Source: Akkermansiaceae bacterium UBA2367 (GTDB lineage: Bacteria > Verrucomicrobiota > Verrucomicrobiia > Verrucomicrobiales > DEV007). From it: 63,658 nt of DNA. This document shows, in pieces, positions 43,855 to 51,906 of this stretch. A program made the translations under genes and the position numbers. The notes under the pieces are model-generated. The model saw only the letters and a program-made list of their open reading frames with translations, made no database searches and had not been told where the DNA came from. The stretch is from NCBI GenBank assembly GCA_002344525.1, contig DDTJ01000044.1, forward strand, positions 17,621-81,278, in the 5' to 3' direction. The stretch's first letter is position 1; each line of letters opens with the position of its first letter.

Positions 43855-43894
43855 CTTCTTGGTTTTTGGGGGTTTCCTCTGCGGGAAAAACGGT

Positions 43895-44581
43895 TTAGTC
43901 GGGGAGGAGGACGTTGTCCACGGGCACGTCGAGCCAGCCGCTGCCCTCGGTGCCCTCCTCGCGTTGGGTGAAGATGTTCCGCGTGCGACCGTCCTTGCTG
44001 CGCACCGAGGCGCCGGGCGAGGCCTCGGTGAGGACCTCCTCCTGGGCGTGGCCACCGACATAGCCGATGATCGCCCTCTTGGACTTCAGCCAAGGGTGGT
44101 ATTCGCCGTAGGTGCCGGGACCTTCCATGAGCCCGTCGGCGACGAGCGGGGAGCGGCTGTAGCCCGTGTCGGTCTGGCCCGTGACGTAGGCGTAGACGTT
44201 CTCCTTGCCCTCCACTTCGCCGTCTTCGTTCGGCGGGAGCATCTTGTCGGGATGCTTCGTCTGGATCCAGAAGACGACTTCGGTGTCCATGTAGTCCGGG
44301 ACCAACTCGTTGAACGCCTCGGTCGAGGTGCCGAATTTCCCGCCCTCCTCACCATCCCCATCCGTGGGGTAGGAGGGAAAGAGGCCGTCGTAGTCGACCG
44401 CGAAGGCTCGACAGGCGAGCAGGATGTTCTTGATGTTGCTCAGATCCTTGGTGCGGTTGCCCCGTTCCCGGATGCTGTTGAAGGCGGGCATGGAGGCGCT
44501 CGCGAGGATGCCGATGATCGCGATGACGATCAGCAGCTCGATCAGGGTGAAGGCACCCCGTAGTTTGCTGTTCACTTTCAT
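43895..44581 (-). CDS. Type II/IV pseudopilin-like secreted protein
   Basis: The 228-residue protein carries a classic prepilin N-terminus: a short basic leader, then GAFTLIELLIVIAIIGILAS with Glu at +5 after the cleavage site. The long hydrophobic helix is followed by a globular domain with DYDGLFPSYPTDGDGEEGG and ...NVYAYVTGQ. This shape is common in the numerous pseudopilin-like proteins of verrucomicrobia and planctomycetes. No secretion genes are linked. The upstream gap to the divergent HTH-MBL gene is AT-rich. Confidence 0.85.
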   Translation of the reverse strand: MKVNSKLRGAFTLIELLIVIAIIGILASASMPAFNSIRERGNRTKDLSNIKNILLACRAFAVDYDGLFPSYPTDGDGEEGGKFGTSTEAFNELVPDYMDTEVVFWIQTKHPDKMLPPNEDGEVEGKENVYAYVTGQTDTGYSRSPLVADGLMEGPGTYGEYHPWLKSKRAIIGYVGGHAQEEVLTEASPGASVRSKDGRTRNIFTQREEGTEGSGWLDVPVDNVLLPD

Positions 44582-44722
44582 GGTGTGGTTTTTGGGTATG
44601 TTTTGGTTTATGATGCGCCCGAAGGCTTATTTAATGCCGGAAATGACATCGTAAATACCATTTCCATCCCGAGAATGCCAGTTTTGGCGGCGAAGGACAA
44701 GAAAAATCGAAAATTTTTTATC
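44582..44722. promoter_or_regulatory. Divergent AT-rich promoter region of the pseudopilin and HTH-MBL genes
   Basis: The 141-bp gap is clearly more AT-rich than the surrounding DNA. On the minus strand TTTACG, a 16-bp spacer and TAAATA make a weak -35/-10 pair about 60 bp before the pseudopilin start. On the plus strand only AT-rich runs are seen before 44723. Confidence 0.35.
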
Positions 44723-45565
44723 ATGAATTCCGAACCCCCCATCTCCTTGGAGGATCTGTTCGAGGACATCGTCGCCAAGGCCATGCGCGGTCGGCATCTG
44801 TCCGAATCCGAACTGGCTGAGCGGACCGGCGTGCCCCGCGACGTCCTCGCCCGGCTCTGCCGGGGGGAGTTCTGCGATGAGGCGGCCTTAGCCAAGGTCG
44901 CGACGGCCCTCTCCCTCTCGCCGCGCGCCCTCGCGATGGCCGCCTCGCGGGTCTGGCGTCCGCGCCCGGTCTCGGTCGAGGGGCTCGGGATGTTCAACCT
45001 GCCCTACCGCGACATGCGGGTGAACGCCTACCTCGTCTGGGATCCCGCAACGAAGGCGGCGGCTTTCTTCGACACGGCGACCGACAGCACCCCGTTGGTG
45101 GCGCGCGCCCGAGCGCTGGAGCTGGAGGTCGGGTCCATCTTTCTGACCCACACCCACAACGACCACATCGCCGCCCTCGACGGGCTCCGCGCCGCCTTTC
45201 CCGGCGCGCGGGCTTGGTCCAACCGCGCCGAGCCTTGGCCGGGGACGGAGACCTTCTCCGAAGGGGCGGAGTTCCGCATCGGTTCGCTCCGGGTGGCGGC
45301 GCGGACCACGAGCGGTCATTCCCCCGGCGGCACCACCTACTTCGTCGAGGGCCTCGCGCGGCCTCTCGCCATCGTGGGCGACGCGATTTTCGCCGGATCG
45401 ATGGGCGGGGGACTGGTCTCCTTCGCCGACGCGTGGCGGAACAACTTGGAAAAAATCCTCGTCCTGCCCGATGAGACGGTGATCTGCCCCGGACACGGCC
45501 CCCTCACCTCCGTGGGCGAGGAGAAGAGGAGCAATCCTTTCTTCGCCGGCGAGTTCGACGCATGA
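44723..45565 (+). CDS. HTH domain fused to a metallo-beta-lactamase-fold hydrolase
   Basis: The 280-residue protein joins an N-terminal helix-turn-helix (residues 15-75, SESELAERTGVPRDVLARLC, as in XRE/HigA-like repressors) to an MBL-fold domain of the glyoxalase II type. The zinc motif is FLTHTHNDHIAAL near residue 140, with GHSPGGTTYF near 195, VGDAIFAGSMGG near 215 and PGHGPLT near 257. The DNA-binding part suggests a sensor or autoregulator that hydrolyses its own signal, but this is inference. Its stop overlaps the maf start by four bases. Confidence 0.8.
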   Translation: MNSEPPISLEDLFEDIVAKAMRGRHLSESELAERTGVPRDVLARLCRGEFCDEAALAKVATALSLSPRALAMAASRVWRPRPVSVEGLGMFNLPYRDMRVNAYLVWDPATKAAAFFDTATDSTPLVARARALELEVGSIFLTHTHNDHIAALDGLRAAFPGARAWSNRAEPWPGTETFSEGAEFRIGSLRVAARTTSGHSPGGTTYFVEGLARPLAIVGDAIFAGSMGGGLVSFADAWRNNLEKILVLPDETVICPGHGPLTSVGEEKRSNPFFAGEFDA

Positions 45566-46149
45566 GCAGATCGCCCGAACTGATCCTGGCGTCCGGCTCG
45601 CCGCGCCGCCGCGACCTCCTCGCGGAGGCGGGATACCGTTTCCGCGTCGAGGCCCCCGGCATCGAGGAGAACGAGGACACGAGCCTGCCCATCCGCCTGC
45701 TCACCGCGGAGAACGCCCGTGACAAGGCCGCCGCGGTCTCGTCGCGCTTTCCCGAGGCCGTCGTCCTCGCCGCCGACACCTTGGTGCTGCTCGGCGACAC
45801 CGTGTTGAGCAAGCCGGTCGACAGGGTCGAGGCGGCCCGTATGCTCGCCTCGCTGAGCGGGCGTTCACACGAGGTCTTCACGGCGGTGGCGCTACGGCAC
45901 GGCGCGTCGGGGGAGGCGGTCGATCTCACGGTGACCACGGCGGTGCGTTTCAAGACCCTCAGCCCCGGGGAGCAAGCCGCCTACCACGCCATCATCGACC
46001 CGATGGACAAGGCGGGGGCCTACGCCGCGCAGGAGCACGGCGCCCTCGTCATCGAGCGCATCGAAGGCTCCATGAGCAACGTCATCGGGCTGCCCATGGA
46101 CGAGGTCGCGGACGCGCTGCGAGAGCGCTTCGGGATCGTGCCGGGCTGA
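45562..46149 (+). CDS. maf: Maf-type nucleotide pyrophosphatase
   Basis: The 195-residue enzyme has the Maf signature LILASGSPRRRDLLAEAG at residues 6-23, with VVLAADTLVLLGD near 70, the KPVDRVEAARMLASLSGRSHEV stretch near 93 and DKAGAYAAQEHGA near 150. Maf/YhdE/YceF proteins cleave dTTP, UTP or modified nucleotides to monophosphates and act in septum/house-cleaning roles. It is translationally coupled to the HTH-MBL gene. Confidence 0.92.
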   Translation: MSRSPELILASGSPRRRDLLAEAGYRFRVEAPGIEENEDTSLPIRLLTAENARDKAAAVSSRFPEAVVLAADTLVLLGDTVLSKPVDRVEAARMLASLSGRSHEVFTAVALRHGASGEAVDLTVTTAVRFKTLSPGEQAAYHAIIDPMDKAGAYAAQEHGALVIERIEGSMSNVIGLPMDEVADALRERFGIVPG

Positions 46150-46160
46150 TGCCTTGGAGT

Positions 46161-46178
46161 GCGCGGACATGTCCGCGC
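46161..46178. terminator. Perfect palindrome between convergent genes
   Basis: GCGCGGACATGTCCGCGC is an 18-bp perfect palindrome, 11 bp after the maf stop and 5 bp before the DUF1552 stop. Without a T run it is at best a weak bidirectional terminator. The same half-sites (GCGCGGACA, TGTCCGC) occur in the MITE-like element at 3846-3865. Confidence 0.45.
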
Positions 46179-46183
46179 TTTGG

Positions 46184-47488
46184 TCACCCCAGATCCAGCG
46201 GGCCGCCTTCGCAGAATTTCGCAGTGCCGAAGGTGCCGATGCCGTGGCCCATCGAATTCGCGACGGAGAGCCAGAGGCGGTTGTGGGCGGCCTTGTCGAA
46301 GGAAAGAGCCCGGCTGGCCTTGATGCCGTGGGCCTTGCCGCCAACGAGGACGAAGGGGATGTCGTCGAGGGTGTGGCTGTTGCCCTTGCCGAGCTCGTTG
46401 AGCCAGACGACGAGGGTGTTGTCGAGCATGGAGCCGTCGCCGCCGGGCTCGGGGGTGCCGGCGAGCTTCTTCACGAGGTAGGCGAGCTCGCCGGCGAACC
46501 ATTCGTTGATCTTGACGAGCTGCTCGACGGCCTCGGCGTTGCCGTCGGGCTCGTGGGAGAGGGTGTGGTGGCCGTCCTTCACCCCGAGCCAGCTCATCCG
46601 CGCCATGCCGACGGACCGCATGTATTGCAGGGTCGCCACGCGGGTCATGTCGTTGGCCATCGCGTTGACGAGCAGGTCGATCTGCATCCGGCTGATGCGC
46701 GGGGTGTTGTCGTTGACCAGCTCGATGTCGGGATCGATGTCGGGCACGGGATGGGCGAGCTCGGTCTGCTCGTTGGCTTGGGACAGCTCGGTTTCCATCT
46801 CGCGGACGAGGGCGAGGTGCTCCTCAAGCCGGGCGCGGTCCTCGGCTCCGAGCTTTTTCGAGACGCTGACGAGATCCTCGCGCACGCCGTCGACGATGGA
46901 GGCGAGGCTCTCGCGGTCCTTCATGCCGCCGTAGAGCCTGCCGAGCATCTGCTGGGGGTCGTCGACGGGGGCGATGGGCTGGTTCGGCCCGGCGTAGCAC
47001 ATGCGGGTCCACGGGTCGGCGCGGTTCGGCACGGCGACGCCGAATTCGAGCGAGCCGAAGCGGGTGCGCGTCTCCTCGCGGCTCTGGAGGAAGTTCTTGA
47101 TCTCCTGGTCGATGGAGATGCCGCTGGCCCAGCCGGCGGGGGTGTCGGAGCCGCCTTGGATGTTGCCGGGGAGCAGCTCGGTACCGGTGAGGAGACAACT
47201 CATCCCGCGCATGTGACGGTCGCCGTCACCATCGACCTTGTTGTTGACGCCTTTCAGGGTGAGGACGTGGTCCTTGAAGGGTTCGAGCGGCTTGAGGATG
47301 CGCTTGAAGTTCAGTCCCTCGCCCTCGGGCCAGAATTCCCACGGGATCGTGCCGTTCGGCGAGAACAGGAAGATGAGGCGCTGCTTCTTCCGTCCCTCGG
47401 CGGCGAGGCCGGGAAGGCCGGCGAGGAAGGGCAGGGCGGCGCTGGAGACGCCGAGGTGGCGGAGGAAATCGCGGCGGGTTGGTTTCAT
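46184..47488 (-). CDS. DUF1552 protein with Tat-like signal
   Basis: The 434-residue protein starts with a twin-arginine leader (KPTRRDFLRHLGVSSAALPF) and belongs to DUF1552, known mainly from planctomycetes, verrucomicrobia and myxobacteria. It resembles the alkaline-phosphatase-like DUF1501 group in overall style. Stretches of note are LIFLFSPNGTIPWEFWPEG, MRGMSCLLTGTELLPGN and VWLNELGKGNSHTLDDIPFV. Function unknown. It lies 95 bp downstream of the DUF1592 gene on the same strand, the usual pairing. Confidence 0.87.
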   Translation of the reverse strand: MKPTRRDFLRHLGVSSAALPFLAGLPGLAAEGRKKQRLIFLFSPNGTIPWEFWPEGEGLNFKRILKPLEPFKDHVLTLKGVNNKVDGDGDRHMRGMSCLLTGTELLPGNIQGGSDTPAGWASGISIDQEIKNFLQSREETRTRFGSLEFGVAVPNRADPWTRMCYAGPNQPIAPVDDPQQMLGRLYGGMKDRESLASIVDGVREDLVSVSKKLGAEDRARLEEHLALVREMETELSQANEQTELAHPVPDIDPDIELVNDNTPRISRMQIDLLVNAMANDMTRVATLQYMRSVGMARMSWLGVKDGHHTLSHEPDGNAEAVEQLVKINEWFAGELAYLVKKLAGTPEPGGDGSMLDNTLVVWLNELGKGNSHTLDDIPFVLVGGKAHGIKASRALSFDKAAHNRLWLSVANSMGHGIGTFGTAKFCEGGPLDLG

Positions 47489-47505
47489 GGCGTTGGTCTC
47501 TCCTA

Positions 47506-47578
47506 CTCTTACTCTTTACTCCTCGTTCGGAAGTCAGGGGAGTGGCGAGGAGTAAGAGTAAGGAGTAAAGAGTAAGAG
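47506..47578. repeat. Pyrimidine/purine inverted repeat between DUF1592 and DUF1552 genes
   Basis: CTCTTACTCTTTACTCC (47506-47522) is the perfect reverse complement of 47562-47578, with a third partial copy (GAGTAAGAGTAA) at 47549-47560. The arms contain repeated AGTAA/GAGTA units. In this gap it can form a stem-loop in the transcript between the two genes. Confidence 0.6.
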
Positions 47579-47583
47579 GTAAG

Positions 47584-49935
47584 TCAGCGTTTGGCAAAAC
47601 GATCGTCGGCCCCGCCGGAGTGGGTCATGGCGGTGAGGGCGATCTGGCGGATGAGATAGTGAATCTGATAGTCGCTTTGCTCGAAGGTCTTGCGGAGCTT
47701 CTCCATCCCGTCCACGTCGTAGGCGCGGACGGGTTGCTTCACGAAGTGGTGGAAGAGCTTCTCGATGAAGGCGCGATGGGCCGAGGGACTGGCGACGGCG
47801 AGCTCGGCGACGTCGCGGGGGCCGCTCAGCTTCAGGTCGCGCCCGTCGTCGGTATGGAAATCGCTGGTCGCATCGACGGGACGGCCCCGGTCCTGCTCGC
47901 GCCAGCGCCCGATGCCGTCGTAGTTCTCCAGACTGAAGCCGAGGGGGTTGATGGTGACGTGGCAGCCCATGCAGTCCTGCGACTTGGTCATCTCGACGAC
48001 TTTTTGGCGCATCGTCAGGTTCGGGTCGAAACCGCTGTCCTTAAACTCGTTCGCCATCGGGGGCGACTTCAGGGGCATCCCGAGGAGGTGGCGGGTCAGG
48101 AAGACGCCGCGATGGATGGGCGAGGTGTTGTTGTGATAGGCGAGATAGGAAAGAAGGTAGGGATGGGTGATGAGCCCGGCACGTTTCCCGCCGTCAAGGG
48201 CCACGGGCTGGAAATCACCCTTCACCTCGACGCCGTAGAACTTGCCGAGGCGTTCGTTCATTGGGACCTCCGCCGAGAGGAGAAGTTGGCGGTAGCCGTC
48301 CGTTTTGTCCTTGCTCCAGGTGGCCTCGTCGAGGAAGATGAGCAGGGAGGTGCGCAGGTCGGCGGCGATGGCGGGATCGAAGCCGGGGAAGGCCTCCTTG
48401 TCCTTCACCAGCTCGTCGGCTCGCTCCATCTCAAGCCAGTGATGGTAGAAGCCGCGCATCTTCGCCCGGGTGCGCCAGTGCCAGACCATCTCGCTGACAA
48501 TGCCGTCGAGCCTCTCGGGCTTGTCGAACTCGCCTTTCGAGGCGAGGTCGATCAGCCTCTGGTTCGGGACGGAATCCCAAAGGAAAAGCGCGAGCCGCGA
48601 GGCGAGGGCCCAGCCGTCGGGCTTGCCCTCGGAGGCGAGCTCGGGGTAGAGGAAGCGCGGCGAGGTGAGAGCCTGGAGCACGATGCGCTTCACGGCCTGC
48701 TCGGGAGCCGCGTCGTCCTTGAAATGGACCCTGACAAAGCGCTCCTTCTCCTCCTCCGAGAGCGGGCGGCGGAAGGCGCGGGCGACGAACTGCCCGGCGA
48801 ATTCCTCGATCTTCTGGCGGCGGTCGGGCTGGTCGCGCTTCGTCCTCGCCAGCTCGTCGAGCCGCTTCACGACATAGTCCGAGGCCATGACTGCTCCGGC
48901 GGTGACGGCCTCCAACCAGGCCTTCGAGACCATCGTGCCGCGCTCGTAGCCGACGCTGCGGTCGTCGGCGGGGAAAGGCACATCGACGAGCAGGGTCTCG
49001 GGCGATCCGTTCGGCGCGAGGTTGCGGGTGGGAATGGTTTCGAGCACTCCGTGGGGCGTCTTCCAGAGCAGCTCGATGGAAGCGGCCTTCTCCTTGTAGG
49101 TGAAGAAGTCGAGCCGGATGGGGTAGGGGCGGCCGCCGACGAGGAAGACGCTGCCGGTCTCCTCGCGCACCTCGTTGTTCGGCACGACCCAGCCGTCGAT
49201 GGTCTTGCCGCCCGCCTCCTCGCCGCGGTCGACGTCGTTGACCCAGAGGGTGATGCCGTTGCGGGTGCGAATGACGAATTCATAAACGCCGGTCTCGTCC
49301 GGCAGGAGGGTGCCCGTCCAACGGACCGAGAACTGCTCGGGGGAGAATTCCTTGGCCTCGTCGTGCTTCGGGATGCCCTCGCCGAAGTCGAATTTCACCG
49401 TCGCATCGGCCCGCTCGTATTTGTCGGGCTTCTTCTGCTCTCGGAACTCCTTGCGCTCGGTGAAGCTGCGGTCGCCGAAGTAGTTGGCCTTGAGCCCCCG
49501 CTCCTCGGGAATCCAGGGATCGTAGCGGAAGCTGACCACCAGATCGGCCACAGAGTTGCGGTATTGCGGCACGGTGAGTCGGCTCAGCTCGATGCGGGCC
49601 GGGGTGTTACGGGCACGGGCCTCGACGGAGTAGAAGGCGTCGTAGATGTAGGCGGCGACGGTCTTGGCGTCCTCGCCGACGCAGAGCTCCGGCTCGTCCT
49701 CGGGCATGGTGCGGTCGATGCGGCCCGCGAGGGATTCGAGGGTGCGGCTGCCGACGAGCGGGTCGTCGGCCTTGCCCTTGACGCCTTCGCCCTTGGGGCC
49801 GTGGCAATCGAGGCAGAGCTTTTCGTAGATCGCCTTGCCGGGATGCTGCTCCAGATCGAGCGCGACGGCGGCTCCCGTTCCGAACGCAAGGAACAGGGTC
49901 AAGAATCGTGCGCCGTTGGACCGGGAGTGCCACAT
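47584..49935 (-). CDS. Planctomycete-type cytochrome c/PA14/DUF1592-1588-1585 protein
   Basis: The 783-residue secreted protein begins with a signal peptide (ARFLTLFLAFGTGAAVA). A cytochrome c domain follows with CLDCHG (about residue 40). A DUF1587-like part comes next, then a PA14 domain (about 145-290, LLPDETGVYEFVIRTRNGIT). After that are DUF1595/DUF1592 (about 395-500, ALTSPRFLYPELASEGKPDG), DUF1588 (about 605, NTSPIHRGVFLTRHLLG) and DUF1585 (about 672, MGCHVTINPLGFSLENYDGI). Such proteins are abundant in planctomycetes and verrucomicrobia and go with DUF1552 or DUF1501 partners; their substrate is unknown. It is probably co-transcribed with the DUF1552 gene. Confidence 0.9.
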   Translation of the reverse strand: MWHSRSNGARFLTLFLAFGTGAAVALDLEQHPGKAIYEKLCLDCHGPKGEGVKGKADDPLVGSRTLESLAGRIDRTMPEDEPELCVGEDAKTVAAYIYDAFYSVEARARNTPARIELSRLTVPQYRNSVADLVVSFRYDPWIPEERGLKANYFGDRSFTERKEFREQKKPDKYERADATVKFDFGEGIPKHDEAKEFSPEQFSVRWTGTLLPDETGVYEFVIRTRNGITLWVNDVDRGEEAGGKTIDGWVVPNNEVREETGSVFLVGGRPYPIRLDFFTYKEKAASIELLWKTPHGVLETIPTRNLAPNGSPETLLVDVPFPADDRSVGYERGTMVSKAWLEAVTAGAVMASDYVVKRLDELARTKRDQPDRRQKIEEFAGQFVARAFRRPLSEEEKERFVRVHFKDDAAPEQAVKRIVLQALTSPRFLYPELASEGKPDGWALASRLALFLWDSVPNQRLIDLASKGEFDKPERLDGIVSEMVWHWRTRAKMRGFYHHWLEMERADELVKDKEAFPGFDPAIAADLRTSLLIFLDEATWSKDKTDGYRQLLLSAEVPMNERLGKFYGVEVKGDFQPVALDGGKRAGLITHPYLLSYLAYHNNTSPIHRGVFLTRHLLGMPLKSPPMANEFKDSGFDPNLTMRQKVVEMTKSQDCMGCHVTINPLGFSLENYDGIGRWREQDRGRPVDATSDFHTDDGRDLKLSGPRDVAELAVASPSAHRAFIEKLFHHFVKQPVRAYDVDGMEKLRKTFEQSDYQIHYLIRQIALTAMTHSGGADDRFAKR

Positions 49936-50072
49936 GCCGTGGATCGTCGGGAAATATCCGGCCTCCGGGCGACAATGTCAGGGTACGCCTTTCCGCGAGA
50001 GGCCGGTACTCGGAGGGGAAAGCAGGTTCCGGACCGTTTTGACGGAACCCGGATTGTGGTCCAGACTCGGCC

Positions 50073-51242
50073 ATGCCAGGAATCGTCGTCAAACCCCGCT
50101 CCCGCATCTTCCACGGCCACGACTGGGTCTATGCCACCGAGGTGCAGAAGACCTTCGGCAACCCGCAGCCCGGCGCGGTGGTCTCGTTGAAAGACTTCCG
50201 AGATCGGCCCCTCGGCACGGCCATCTACAACCCCGCCTCGCAGATCGTGGCGCGGCGCATCTCGCGCCGGAAACAGGAGCTGGACGCGGAGTTCTTCGAC
50301 CGCCGCCTCCGTCGCGCCCTCGCCCTGCGCGAGGTCATGGCCTTCCCCGATCCGGTCTACCGCCTCGTCTGGAGCGAGGCCGACGGGCTGCCGGGCGTGG
50401 TCGTGGACCGCTACGGGGATCATTTCGTCCTGCAGACCCTCACCCTCGCGATGGACCAGCGCCGCGATCTGATCGTCGCGGCCCTGCGCGGGATCTTCGG
50501 CGAGGTTACGGTGATCGAGCGGAACGATTCCTCCATCCGCAAGGCCGAGGGCCTCGAAGCCCGCATCGGCCTTCTCGCGGGCGAATGGCGGGGGCCGGTC
50601 GAGTTCACGATCAACGGCCTCGTCCAGGAGATCGACCTGATGGAGGGGCAGAAGACCGGGATCTACCTCGACCAGCTCGACAACTACGCCGCCGTCGGCA
50701 CCCTCGCGAAAGGCAAGGCGGTGCTCGACTGCTTCTGCAACCAAGGTGGCTTCGCCCTGCACGCGGCGCGGGGCGGGGCGGCCTCGGTGCTGGCCCTCGA
50801 CCTCAGCGCGGCGGCGGTCGACGCGACGCGGGCGAACGCGGCGCGCAACGGCCTCGCGGTCGAGGCGCAGGAGGCGAACGTCTTCGACTTCCTCAAGGCG
50901 GCCGAGGCGGAGGAGCGGAAATTCGATCTCATCGTCCTCGACCCGCCTTCCTTCACGAAAACGCGAAAGGCGGTGGCCGACGCCCTGCGCGGCTACAAGG
51001 AGATCCACCTGCGCGCCCTGAAGCTGCTCAGCCCCGAGGGGATCCTCTCGACCTACTGCTGCAGCCACCACGTCAGCGAGCGCGAATTCCACGACGTCAT
51101 CGCCGCCGCCTCGGTCGATGCGAAGCGGACCCTGCGCGTGCTCGCGCGGCACACTCAGCGCCGCGACCATCCCGTGATCCTCACTCTGCCCGAGACGGCC
51201 TACCTGAAAGGCTGGACTTTCCAGTGCGTAGGCGGGTTTTGA
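50073..51242 (+). CDS. RlmI-like SAM-dependent rRNA methyltransferase (second copy)
   Basis: The 389-residue protein has the RlmI layout: N-terminal PUA-like domain (SRIFHGHDWVYATEVQKTFG), GQKTGIYLDQLDNYA near residue 192, SAM motif VLDCFCNQGGFALHAARGG near 220 and catalytic motif FDLIVLDPPSFTKTRK near 285. SYCCSHHVSEREF-like Cys residues occur near 330 (STYCCSHHVS). It differs clearly from the copy at 37-1236. It is divergent from the DUF1592 gene and ends 9 bp before the convergent pgsA gene. Confidence 0.9.
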   Translation: MPGIVVKPRSRIFHGHDWVYATEVQKTFGNPQPGAVVSLKDFRDRPLGTAIYNPASQIVARRISRRKQELDAEFFDRRLRRALALREVMAFPDPVYRLVWSEADGLPGVVVDRYGDHFVLQTLTLAMDQRRDLIVAALRGIFGEVTVIERNDSSIRKAEGLEARIGLLAGEWRGPVEFTINGLVQEIDLMEGQKTGIYLDQLDNYAAVGTLAKGKAVLDCFCNQGGFALHAARGGAASVLALDLSAAAVDATRANAARNGLAVEAQEANVFDFLKAAEAEERKFDLIVLDPPSFTKTRKAVADALRGYKEIHLRALKLLSPEGILSTYCCSHHVSEREFHDVIAAASVDAKRTLRVLARHTQRRDHPVILTLPETAYLKGWTFQCVGGF

Positions 51243-51251
51243 GAGAGGCGG

Positions 51252-51836
51252 TCAAGCATCCGCCAGCAGCCGACGGTTCTTCCAGACATAGCTCGCGCCC
51301 GACACGAGGGTCAGGATCAGCGCGAGCCAAGCGAGCGCCTGGCCGAGCCCATGCGGCCCGAGGCTGCGCCAGTCGAGCAGGGGGCTGATCCAAGCGAAGA
51401 GCGGCTCCCGTGCCGCGAGGACGACGAGGAAGTAGATGATGGCGGTGATCTGGGCACCGGTCTTGTATTTCCCCAAGTTCTCCGCCGCGAGGACGAGTCC
51501 CTCAGCCGAGGCGACGAGGCGCAGGCCGGTGACGAGGAACTCGCGGGCGAGGATGACCACGACCATCCACGCGGGGAAGAAGCCCTTTTCGCAAAGGAGG
51601 ACGAAGCCCGCAGCCATGAGGATCTTGTCCACGAGCGGGTCCATCAGCTTGCCGAAATTGGTGACGAGGTTGCGTTTCCGCGCGATCTGCCCGTCGAGGA
51701 GGTCGGTGTAGGCCGCCACCGCGAAGACGAGGAGGGCGATGGTGCCCGCCTGGGGGACGCCGTCGATGGAGAGCGCGCCGACGAAGACGAAGGCGAGGAC
51801 GAGCCGGGCAAGGGTGAGCTGGTTGGGCAGGTTCAT
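51252..51836 (-). CDS. pgsA: CDP-diacylglycerol--glycerol-3-phosphate 3-phosphatidyltransferase
   Basis: PgsA makes phosphatidylglycerol phosphate in the inner membrane. The 194-residue protein has four hydrophobic segments and the CDP-alcohol phosphotransferase motif D-G-x2-A-R-x8-G-x3-D-x3-D in TDLLDGQIARKRNLV, continuing through FGKLMDPLVDKI (about residues 45-72). It starts MNLPNQLTLARLVLAF, the typical PgsA beginning. Confidence 0.93.
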   Translation of the reverse strand: MNLPNQLTLARLVLAFVFVGALSIDGVPQAGTIALLVFAVAAYTDLLDGQIARKRNLVTNFGKLMDPLVDKILMAAGFVLLCEKGFFPAWMVVVILAREFLVTGLRLVASAEGLVLAAENLGKYKTGAQITAIIYFLVVLAAREPLFAWISPLLDWRSLGPHGLGQALAWLALILTLVSGASYVWKNRRLLADA

Positions 51837-51906
51837 GCAGGCGTCCGCAGGATACGGCGGCCCCGCGACGGGGGCAAATGAATCCGTTCCGGGCCGGGGC
51901 GGGCCT

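Noticed and set aside
47620..50190. Very long open frame on the plus strand opposite the DUF1592 gene
   Set aside because: In GC-rich DNA the antisense frame of a real gene often stays open. The translated product is low-complexity and without domains, while the minus strand encodes a full multi-domain protein.
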